DNA of 64,000 nt, from assembly GCA_037349315.1 (NCBI GenBank), contig JBAIAC010000054.1, forward strand, positions 5,642,001 to 5,706,000, written 5' to 3'. Source of the stretch: Chelydra serpentina. Taxonomy: Eukaryota > Chordata > Testudines > Chelydridae. The position numbers were made by a program, and so were the translations under genes. Positions 33,501-44,900 of the stretch are shown one piece after another; positions within the stretch are counted from its first letter, which is position 1, and each line of letters starts with the position of its first letter. The notes below the pieces were generated by a model. The model was not told the origin of the DNA, did not search any database, and saw only the letters and a list, made by a program, of their open reading frames with translations.

Positions 33501-35906
33501 CTTACGATCACTGTGATCTGTAACTGGCTGACTGTGTCAGGCGATCATGGCTGTGGCTGGAACAATGGGTGCTCCTGAGCCACACACATTCCACTCCTGG
33601 AAACAGACGCCAACGCGTTTTTCATGAGGGAGATGCCCATGTTTTTCATATGTACGTTACAAATGGCTTGTGAGTCACGCTCAGATGCTGTCTCAAGCAC
33701 TGCGGGTTTGGTGGCTGTGCAGTGAGGTGGGCCAGAACAGGTCACTTCTTGGTCAGAGTTTCTCCAGCCAGAGCACACCCCATAAACTCAAATACCTCAT
33801 GGAACCAATGCTCTCGGTGATAGAGCTGCCTTGCTGAATCCCCAGGACAAGGAGAGGTACCACAAAGGTTTTATCTCCAAGAAAGGGGGATCCCATATTT
33901 CAGTGCCACATCTCTGTGCCGCCACCTCCATCCGAGCCTCGCAATGTCTCTGGCTCCTTGGGGTTCTCCAGCCCCTGAGTTACGTTCTTCTGACTGAGGG
34001 GAACCCAATGGGACCCCTTCAAAGCCCTTAGTCAAGCAGAGAGCCTCCCCTGGGAAATGGAGATTCCCCCCACCCGGAGCAATTCCAGCCATCTTGGGAG
34101 CCGCAGACCAGCACAGAGACTTGAGCCTGGGTCTCATTCCACATGGCAATGCAGAGCACTGGGCACCAGAGCGCTACCTTGGCCTCCCAAGAGTGAGGGG
34201 TGAATGTTCTGAGGTCTGTGCAGAAGAAGAGAAACTCCTGTGATCTGTTTACATCGGTTCTTGTCTTAGGAGTCAATCTGGGGCTTTTGGACCGTCTCTG
34301 CCAAAGACTGACTCAGACTATTGGTGAGTAGGAATTCTGCCCAGATACAGATTTACCCCAGTTCCCCTCCCGTTCCTATTGCCCTTCCATAGAATCAGTT
34401 GCATGACACCTCACCCCACCACTGCCCTTCTGCATTACAGGATGGACACCTTTCCAAATGGACCGGACAACTCTGGACTCCATCCAGACAGGCCCCACTG
34501 ACTCTTCTGCCCCAGGTAGGAGTCAACGGCCTTTCGCTGTGACGAATCACCACTTTTCTATTCTGTCCCATCAGGAAGTTCCATCCCAGTGCACATAGGA
34601 TCATTCAGTGCCTCAGTTTTCCTCGCTGCATAATGGGGCTAACAAGACTCACAACCTTCACTGAGGTCTGGAAGGTGTGGGTCATGTTTGTAAAGGGACT
34701 GGAAGAGGAAATGCCCGATCTGAGTGTTAAGTAACATGAGCCTGTCCGGGCTGTGATCGGTGGAAATCCCTCACCAGGGGTTCCATAGGGTGCAGACAGT
34801 TTCCACACAGTGGTATGTCCCTGTCGCCCCCCCAGGGCATTATATTGGTGACCATGATTGGGGGAAATTAACGCCCCCCCCCCGCCCCATCTGCCTGTAT
34901 TCACAGACACAGAGGAGCAGAAGGAGGCCCAGAAATGGAATCACCACCGGGCAGCCTGGGTGCCAGTAAAGGAGGAACTGACCCCAGTGGCGTAGCCAGG
35001 TGCAGAGTACACGGGAGCGGAGCTAAAAAAAGGCACCTCCCCCTTGCACTCACCCGGCAGCGCTCCAGCTCTTCGGCAGCACTTCCGCGGCGGTTCCTTT
35101 ACTCGCTCTGGGTCTTCGGTGGGTTCCGTGTACGGAAGCTGCTCCATCCCACTAATCATTTTTGTTGCCCTTCTCTGTATCTTTTCCATTTCTAATATAT
35201 CTTTTCTGAGCTAGGGTGACCAGAACTGCTTGAGGTATTCAAGATGTGGGTGTACCATGGATTTAGATAGCGGCAATATGATCTTCATACTATCGATCCC
35301 TTTCCTAATGATTCCCAACCTTTCGTTAGCTCTTTTGACTGCTGCTGCACATTCAGGGGATGTTTCCAGAGAACTATTCACAATGACGCCATGATCTCGT
35401 TCCCGAGTGGTACCAGCTAATTTAGACCCCATCATTTGGAATGGGGGATTATGTTTTCCAATGTGCATTACTTTGCACGCATCAGCACTGAATTTCATCT
35501 GCCATTTTGTTGCCCAGTCACCCAGTTTAGTGAGATCCCTTTGTAACTCTTTGCAGTCTGCCTGGGACTTAACTATGGTGAGTCATTTTGTATCCTCCAC
35601 AGATTTTCCCACCACCTCACCATGTTACCTCTGAACAGCACAGGTCCCAGTACAGATCTTTGGGGGACCCCACTATTTATCTCATTGTGAAAACGGAAAC
35701 TATATTCTTACCCTTTGTTTCCTGTCTTTTCACCAGCTACAGTCCATGAGAGGCCCTTTCCTCTAATCCCATCACTGCTCACTTTGCTTCAGAGCAAACT
35801 TCGTTTCCTTCCATTCATTTTAGGCACCAATCGAAAGGCCTGTTCGTCAGCCAGGGGACAGCTCGCCAGAGTCAGCGAGAAGGAGGAAAGGCCAGGGAAG
35901 ACCAGC
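30565..35906 (+). CDS. MROH-like: Copy B N-terminal array of short, repeated phase 1-1 exons
   Basis: Six short exons precede the HEAT core: 30565-30618 (54 nt), 31284-31358 (75), 33182-33253 (72), 34270-34323 (54), 34441-34515 (75) and 35824-35906 (83). All but the last enter and leave in phase 1, so any of them can be skipped or repeated without breaking the frame. The last shifts to phase 0 to join 37037. Two types are visible. The 54-nt exons encode a short leucine/arginine helix ([14 protein letters not shown] and [14 protein letters not shown]). The 72-75-nt exons encode polar D/E/S/T/P-rich peptides such as [14 protein letters not shown]. Flanking introns also match between blocks, for example gtgagtaggaattct after both 54-nt exons, which indicates intragenic duplication. 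No domain was recognised; a disordered N-terminal tail is likely. A further candidate (34907-34965) has a phase that does not fit. Confidence 0.55.
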
Positions 35907-38900
35907 GTGAGTGAGGAGAGAGCGGGAAATGCACAGCACACTGGAGAAGGGCCCATGGCACAGATGGTAGAAGGTTCCCTCCATCACCAACCCGGCCTGG
36001 ACTCCCACCCCTACTGCCTTCCCCACGAAGCACTGACTCTCTGAACCGCTGACCCCCTTTTCCCAGATGCTGGCTCCCCGATTCACTGCCATTCCCTGGC
36101 CCTTGACAACATGCTCTGACCCCCTTTGGCAGGACAGGTGTTGTCGACGGGAGGAGAGAGGCGACTCCATTCCCAGCACCCAGCTTTGCTTTCTCTCTTC
36201 TTTGCTGGCTGGTCAGCAACAGGCTGCATTAGAGAACCAGGGAGAGAAATAATAACCATCGCCCTGAGCTTCACCTCTCCCCAGAGTGTCCCGCATACTC
36301 ACCTCTCCCTGGGCCCAGGGCAGGGTTAGCTTTTAGGCCAGCCTACACCTGCGGAGAGCAAGGCTGTGGGAAGGGAAGTGGCTGGCTCAAGGCCAGGAAG
36401 CAGGAGTATACGTCCCTGGTACACTCTGGAGTGACCGTTGTAGGAGGTGAGCAGGCAGAGACAATGGGCCAGATCCTTGGCCCCTGCTAGGGCCGCATGA
36501 AGGGACCTTAAGCTCTCCCTGCCAAGCTCCCGCGTTGTTTCCTCACCCCAGCATAGGGACAGGGAGGAGCCCTGGGATGCTGTCTCCCCATCCCTGACCT
36601 GTCTGGGTGGGTCTCTAGTCTGTCAGCCCTTCGGGACAGAGATTGGCTCTGTCTGCATTGTGCTGCACCCAGTGCGACAGGCCCTGATCCTCACTGGAGC
36701 CTCTGGGCGCTGCCATAACACCCATAGTGATAAGTAATCAGGGCAGGCCCTGCTCTTCCCAACCAGGCCCCAGCACACCCCAGCCCAGCTGGCGCCAGGT
36801 ACAACTATCCTGGTGAACCAACCATAAGTGATAGGAGACTAGTGCAACCAAAGGGGTCAAATGCCCCTCCCAGAGAAGGGAGAGTCCGGCACCAGCTGGA
36901 AGCTGCTCTCCGCCAGGGCCATAACTTTATTCCTGCCACGTCGGGCTCGTGGAAACCCAGCCGCTGATGGAGACTCTACACGTTGGGGCTTGTCTGGCTG
37001 ACACTCCCCATGTCCTGCGTCTCTTCTCTTGTACAGAGCCTTGCTTGCCTGAGGGACATGGACGAGGCTGAGCTGAGGAAGGACATTAGCACCCTCTTCC
37101 CAGCACTCCACTCCATGGTAAGATGCTGGGATCACTCGGGCAAATACCGGGGCCTGTTGTCTTAAACTGGGTAGGCTGTGGGAAGAGCTGTCCCTGCCGC
37201 ATCCTCTTCCCATTGGGTGATGGACCCTGGAGAACTCTCCTTTGTTTCTTTTCCTCCCACGCAACTTTTCCTCCCAACCCCTTTGAGTGGGAACATCAGC
37301 ATCCCGCACCTTGTTCCAACGCTCCACATCTTCAGTTCCTGACCCGAGAAGCTCTGCTTCTGCACAAGCCACAGACCCTGAAGACTCGGCGTCGCTCCTA
37401 GACTGATCCAGCTGGCTGGCCTGTTCTTTAGATGGGAATTAGAATCTACCCCTCCACCCTCGCCCCTTCACTCTGCCATCCGAGATCTTGGCCTGAGAGA
37501 CGCTTGATCCAGTTTGCCATTGCTGGTGTTGCTTTCTTCCCTTAGGTGTGTCATCTCCCCATTGAGGACGTGGAGGAGCGGAGAGAGGCCCTGGACTCTC
37601 TGGTCCATCTGGGTAAGAAACCCATTCACCTTTCCCAGAGAAGGAGATCACAGCCTGCGGAATTCCAGAGCCCAGGCATAGAACTATATTCCCTTCCCCT
37701 TTATCATTCACCCCATTATGATTCACTCCTCTTCCTGCAGCTCGCTTGTTCCTGGTGGAGCTGCTTGTTTTCCTGTTCAGGAGGCTGAATACGGACGAGG
37801 AAGAGACCTGTGCCAGTCTCTTAATTCTCGACCGGATAGTCCGAGCCAACAGTAAGTGACTCCACAGCGAGGGCTCGTCTTTTGATGTGTTATGGCCTCT
37901 TGTGCAATTAGCAGTGCTTAGCGCTGGGCCCCACTGGGGTCATTTGTACCTGTCTGCAGGAGATAATCCAAGTCCTGCAGCCCCTCAGCCGACGCTGTGG
38001 CAATGAGAGAGGACAATCACTGCTGGAACTGCAAGCGTGGGCAGATGCAGCTGGTTACCCATGGGGGGAACCTGCCGCTAGGGTCACGTAGGGACATTGA
38101 GGTTGCTCTAAGGTTCCTGAGATCTCAGGTCCCTGCACAAACTGGTTTAACACCAGCCCTGCTGAGCCGTGTGTCTGTGTCTCTTACAGTTTCTGAAATG
38201 AAACATCACACAGAGAAGCTGTTCTCAGCCCTGGGGCCAATCCTGCAGACCACAAGCATACGGGTGAGTCTGGAACCATGGCCAATGCTGCCAAAACTAG
38301 TGAATGTCTGCCTGCCGGTGCAGAGCCTGCCGGGACCCTGTGCATCCAAACACACAACCCATCAGTGCCCCATAGCGTAGGGCAGAACCTGGGAGAAAGA
38401 ATCCCAGCAGGGCTCCGGCTGAACTCCCTTCGCTGGGCTGCCTAGCAGCATTTCACCAAACACCCTGCAGAGAAAGGATCCCAGCCTGGACTGGGAGGGA
38501 CAAGGTCCCTCCACACTGTGTGCAAATCATGTCTGTTTCTGTCTGGGTCTGGCAGGTCAGAGAAGCCCTGGCTTATTTTATACGCACAATGGGGGCGCAC
38601 GGGTTCTTGGAGAACTCTTCATCAAGACCCTTCATTGAGTTCCTGGTCCGTCAGTGCACCCTGACCCTCGACAGCACGGTAAGAATCGCAGAGACCTTAG
38701 CAATGGGAGTGCGTGAACAGGGCAGAACGTGAGGTCAAGGGATAGGGAAGGAGGGGCAGGTGCAGATTGGGGAGGGGCAGGCGATGGGCAGCAAATAGGG
38801 CTTGGGCAGCAGACGGAACTGGGGATGGCACCCTCCACCTACTCCTGAAAGAGGATGACAAATAGAAGACAGTGTTTTTTCCTCCCAGCCCATTCTCTCT

Positions 38901-41900
38901 GATCCCTCCCCCAGCTGCCATTTGGGCTCTGTGCCTCGCGCTGGGGGGGGCAGGACCCCTGGCTTCCTCCTTCTCTCGCCCCACTGTGATCCTCCACCCT
39001 ACAGGAGACTGAGCCACACCCTTCCATGATGGATCTGGTCTTCACCAGGCAGAGGGGCAGAGCCTAGAGCTGGCTCCACACAGACCCTGGGCTGGTTGTG
39101 GCACAGTCCTTTCCCTTCAAGCCCCATTTTCACCCCTGCCATGCCCACTCTAGTTACCATGCCACGGAGGTCTCCACTGAATGTAAATCTCCCGGCATCT
39201 CCCTTATTTCTCACCATCAGGAGGAAGCAGACGAGAGGCGCACTATGGAGCTCGAGGTCTGCCAGCTTTGCTCCAGCACCCTGCAGTCCCTGGCTGACTC
39301 CCCCAGAATGACCAATGTAAGTGCCCCTGCCCCTCTCCATCGGACGCAGGCCTCTCTGGGTCAGAGCTTTTCCATGAGACAGGCTCCAACCAGACTTATT
39401 GATCTGAGCCTCCCCGCTCCAGAACATCATGGGGCTGGGTAAAATGGACCCCGGATCCAAGCCAGACCTGGTTCTTTGTAACAGGGAACACTCCCCGGCT
39501 GAGTGCCCCTGTGTGCCAGGGGTCGGTGTCGCAGGGGTTCTTCCGCTCTAGCATCCCCTGTGGTCAGTCATGCTGGTTCTGCAGCTTCCATAGCGCAGTT
39601 CCTCTCCATTGGTTCCTCTGTTAACTTTTTCCTGGCTGTTACAGGGCGGGGTCTCTACAGCCCAGCACATTCTTGGTTTGCAAAAGCCAACCCTAGCCCA
39701 GGATTTCCTGCCTCTCACCCACAATACCTTGTTCGCCTAAGGATGAGTCCACTGAGCTGAGAGACACTACGCCCAAGTCTCATCTCTGCTGACTACAGCT
39801 TATGTTTCCACACGCTGCCCAGACCTGATTACTGACCCAGGCCTCAGAGCACAACCCTAAGCAGTCAAGCATCAGCCAGTCCCCTCCCCACACTGAACAA
39901 ATCAACAGCGACGGTGCACAAGGTCACTTCAGGCAGAGCTGAGAGGAGAAGCCACATTTCTCATAAGGCAAACCCCAGCACTGTGCACCCAGCTCCCCTG
40001 GCTTTCAGACTGAGCATGCCAAGTGCACGTGCTTTAGATACGGCAGGTGGGGATAAGCCCCCGGGGGTTCCCGATCGCCACTATTCTAGGCTGTCTAGCA
40101 AAGAGTTGTGTAACCCTCTGGCATCGTGTGTGGTGTGTTGCGTTCACGCCGCGAGAGCACAGCCTTTAGCAGCGGGACTGGAGTTAGGAAACACTGTGCT
40201 GCCAATGGTGCAACACTCGACAAAAGGCCGGGGGTGGGGGGGTCAGGCATCTGTCTCATAGACTCATAGACAATCTGTCGCTTGATTTGGTGCTGAGGCA
40301 GACACTGCCAGGTGTGACGGGGGAGTTGGTGGGGGTGGTGCAGGCTGGGTAGAGAGGTCTGGCTAGTGGTGGCCAAGCCAAGGGTCCTGGCTAGTGCTGG
40401 AAAGAGAGAGCTGGGGCAGGACGAGGATATTTCCGTACTCAACTGGCTTTTCTCTGCTCTGCAGGCTTTATGGCCTTCAATTTTGCTGACCCTCAGCCCA
40501 GCAGCCCATGGGCCAGCCCTGCCTCTGCTCCTGCGGACCACAATCAGCATAGTGAGGATGATGCAGGAGGGAGGCAGGTTGCCCGTGGCCAGGGGGAGTG
40601 GCCAGGGGAACAGAGGTGAGTCCCAGTATTTTACCCACCCGCTCTTAGTCCTTCTGTAGGGAGAGGCTTCTGCCCCCAGCTGGGGGTGGGGATCAGCTCT
40701 GGGCTCTGGTTCCGGCTCCCTTCACGGACACAGCCAGCCGTCAAGGGCACAGGTAGGGCCCAGAGACGAATGCAAACGATCCCTCCAGAGCCTGATGGGA
40801 CGTCCCCCCTTTCTGTTCACAGGGTGTCGGTCAAGCCCCAGGGCCCCTCTGCCCCAGGAGCTGCTGGCTCAGCTGCTGGTGAGTAACCCGCAGCCAGGCG
40901 GTTTCCTTATCCTGAGTGGGAAGGGGCGCTCCGGGAGCTGGCAGCAACGCGGGGCTCTTCTCCCCACAGCCCCCAGAGGAGCTGGCTTGTCACTTTCCTC
41001 GCGTTCATTGCACAGCGCCCCAGGGCCCCTCTGAGCCAGCCACCTTCCCGGCTCCCCCGATCCTGGGGCTGCACCAGGTCCCCCAGCACAAGTTCGTGCA
41101 GCCCTCGCACGGCTCCAGTGTAAGCCAGCTGGAATGAGCCCTTAGGGACCCCTCCTGCCCCCTGGCCTCCAGCATCCCCCCGTCCCAAGGGGCAGCTGGG
41201 GATTCCCTTTATGGCCCAGCTGCCTCTTTCGGCTGCTTCAAGCTCCCCTTGTGCTGCTCTAGCCTAGGCCAAGGATCTGACCCAGCAGCTGCCTCAAGGC
41301 CTCTGGATAATCCTGTCTCCTTTCATCTGGGCTAGAGCCAGGCTGTAACGATGCTGGGTCTGGCAAGACCCAACTGAGAGTGCCAGTTCAGGATAAATTG
41401 CTTCAAGCAGGGCAACTACAGCCCAAGGCTGGGGTTTTTCCACCTCTAAGGCAAACCAAACCAGCCAGCCAGAAGAGACTTTGGTTTTACCCCACTGGCT
41501 AACCACAAGTCACACAAGCAATCCCCTTAGACACTCCAGTTTCCCAGTCTCATCACCAGTGCCACTCGTTATGGGGACAAATGGTCATGAAAACCAATCC
41601 CCCAGTAAAAGAAAACAGGTTCTCCCGATCCCAACGGACCCAACCTCAGAGCCAGGTCAATATACAACTTAGATCTTACCCACAAATCACGCTGTTGCTA
41701 ATCCTTTAGAATCTAAAATCTAAAGGTTTATTCATAAAAGGAAAAAGGTCTAGATGAGAGCTAGAATTGGTTAAAAGGAATCAATTACATACAGGAATGG
41801 CAAAGTCCTTGGTTCAGGCTTGCAGAGATGGAATAAACTGCAGGTTCAAATTCAAATTAAGTTTCTGGAGTACATCCACAGCTGGGATGGGTCCTTCAGT

Positions 41901-44900
41901 CCTTTGTTCAAAGCTTCCATTTGTAGAAAGGTTCCTCCAGAGGTAAGAAGCAGGAAATGAAGACAAAATGGAGATGAGGCAGCTGCCTTTTATAGTTTTC
42001 TTCCAGGTGTAAAGACACCTCTTTGTCCTTACTGTGGAAAATCACAGCAAAATGGAGTCTGGAGTCACATGGGCAAGTCCCTGCATAATTTGCTGAGTCA
42101 CAGGCGTGTCTGCCTTCTCTCAATGGATCCATTGTATCGCTGATGGCTCTTAATGGGCCATCAAGCAGGCCTAGCAGAGCTGATAGCTTGTCCTAGGTCC
42201 CAGAAGCCCAGCCCCAGTTTGAAATACAGACATACATATAAAGCCAATATTCATAACTTCAACTACAAAACTCATACATACATATAAATGACATAATCAT
42301 AACCAGCCAAGCATAACCCAGTCTTAGACACCTCATTTGACCCCCTTTAGATAAGATTTGGTGCCACTACAGGACCTTGGTTGTAACAATGATCTATATG
42401 GTCCCAGTTATCGTCAATAACGTCACACAGGCCAGGAGTGAGAGGATGGAAGGAGCCATAGAGTGTCCCTGATGAACTGAAATATCCATCTCGATCCTGT
42501 CCTGGTTGTCAGCTCCACCTCCCTGCTGCCTCCTTCCCTCCATCACTGAGCTCTCTCCCTGCACCTGTAGGGAGCGCCCGTCTCAGAGTGCCTTGCAAGG
42601 GAGGGGTACAGCCACCTCTGCATCTTTCTCCACCAGGTGCTCAGTGCGTCTTCCTACGTCACGGTGCAGGTCAGGAGAGCAGCCGTGTTTCTCCTCTTGC
42701 AGCTGAGGAGCATGTTCCAGGCCAGGTTGGGACGATTCTGGGATAACCAGTTGAAGGACATGCTCCTCTATGTGGAAGGTGAGGAGAGGGTGTCTGTCTC
42801 CCCTTGCAGAAGCGAAGGGAGGGGAGACTGTGGTGCTGGGCTGAGAGAAGGAGAGGCCAGGGCCTCCCTCTGAATCCAGGATAATATGATGAAATCAGAG
42901 AGGATCACGTCAGGATCATATCACTTGGGTCATCTAGCCCAGCCCCCCGTGCCTAGACAGGAAGGATCCTTTCCAGGACTGAATCTAACCTTCATCCGAC
43001 ACCTCACACCCTGGGGAAGGATCTTGGCAAGCAAAACTCCTGGGTATTTCACATCAAGGGGTCTGGCTCTGAGGTGCAGTGTTCTCCATCAGCGATTTGC
43101 ATAGAGCCATGGGTCCCCTCTGGCAGCTCCTCCCCAACCCCTGCCAACGAGAGCCATGTTGCAGGCCGCTCCCCAGTAGGTGGGGTAAACTCAAAGGAAA
43201 CTGACCTGCCCATCTATTCCAGATCACGAGACCTGCTTCTGCCAGAGAGAGTGGGAGCAGCAGCTGCTTCAGGTAAGGGTCAGAGAAATGGAGGGCTGGA
43301 AAGGAACTCAAGAGGTCACCTAGTCCTGCCCCCACACGCTGAGGCTGGATTAAGCGGCCCTTCAGCAGCAATTCATTGTGGGACAGAGGAAGCAGCTGAG
43401 CCCAGCAGATACAATTGGAGAAGCACCAGGGGCAGCTCACAAGGATTCACAAGCATTAGGAGAGACGTGGGGGTGACAGTGCACGCTCCCTCTTCCCTTC
43501 CCCTCCCAGCTGTGGTGGGTTCCTGGCTGGAGTTATTGAGAGGACCAGTTTCTTGGCCCCTCTTGGTTCTAACTGGCTCTTCTTTCCCTGGCAGTTCCTG
43601 GAAGACCTTCTCTTCCTCATCTCGGACCACACCTGGCTGGGCTGGTTCATCGGCAGTATCAGGCGCCAGCTGGCCCACGGTGATCAGCGGCCCAGTGACA
43701 AGGTCAGTGTCCTGGAAGGAATTGGGGTTCAATGCTTAGTTCAGAACAGCAGTCGGTACCGAGGGGCAGCTTGGGGCCAGGGAAGCAAACAACTCTACCC
43801 AGTGGGCTCTGTCCATGCCAGGCTGTGCCCAATGCATCCAGCATGATGGCGTCTCTTTCACAGAGCTTTCTCTACAAGTGCTGGGGCACCGTTCTGATGT
43901 TGTCCCCAGAAGAGAGCATCAAGCCCCAGCTATGGCTTGTCGTAGAGATGGTCAACTTCGGAGAAGAGGAGGAGAGAGAGGTGAGGCCTTTGCTCCTCCA
44001 CTGACAAGAGATCACTCGTTCCTTGTCAATCCCCTGATGCTACGTGTGTGTGTTCTGCCTTGGACAAGGTCCAGTGGATTGAAAAAATTCCTTCCTTATA
44101 CACATGCCCATGGCAAGAGCCCGTCCTGGCCCCCTTGGCTTTTTGCTCAGCATTCCCAACCTCCGTCTTTCTGTCTCTCAGGGACTCGCCCGAGGGCTCG
44201 GGCTCTGTGCCAGGAAACATCTAGAAGAGATTGTCGCCATCCTGGAGCACTGGGAGGAGGTCGTCAGCAGGGTACAGCTCCAGCCTTCTGCCGGTGGCTC
44301 TCTGGAGGTACGGTCCCACCTAGCATCTCTGCTCTTTCATCCATCCCTCCACCAGCCGTTGCAGGTAAAGCAACCTGCCAGGGAGCACCCTGCTTCCCAG
44401 AAGCCTGTTTGGTGAGGAGCTGAATTTCCACGCAGTGGCTCAGGCTCCAGGGAGGGAGCCCTTTCTTTACTCCTCCATGGAGCTGAAATGGCAGCACAAT
44501 GGGGTGGATCCAGGGGGGAAGGTGGGTCCTGTGTATAAGCTCCCCAGGGTATCTCCTGGGGAGCTCAGACATGCTCCACGCAGCCCCATAAACAAGGCTC
44601 AGGGAGGGCCCAAAAGACACGGCCCTGCCATCAGCTCCTGCTGAGACATTTCTCAGCAAAACAGACCCTTGGTCTTCCCCTGAACTGGGCTATTTCACAG
44701 ACCCTCCTAGCAGACTCTCCAGGGCCAGCGTGTCTGACGTTCCCCCCCACCCACCCACCCCAATCCTTCCCAGTAACTCTCTGGGCCAGGTTCTCAGCTG
44801 GTGCAATCCACTGTAGTCCCAGTGACATCTCTGGAGCTAGGATGAATGAAAGCAGCTGCTAGTGCATCTCCTTCGGCTGCCGGGTCACCTCAACCACTCA

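Noticed and set aside
36047..36330. Open + strand frames as an extra MROH exon
   Set aside because: Phase and splice sites do not connect with 35906 or 37037, and the peptides are not helical.
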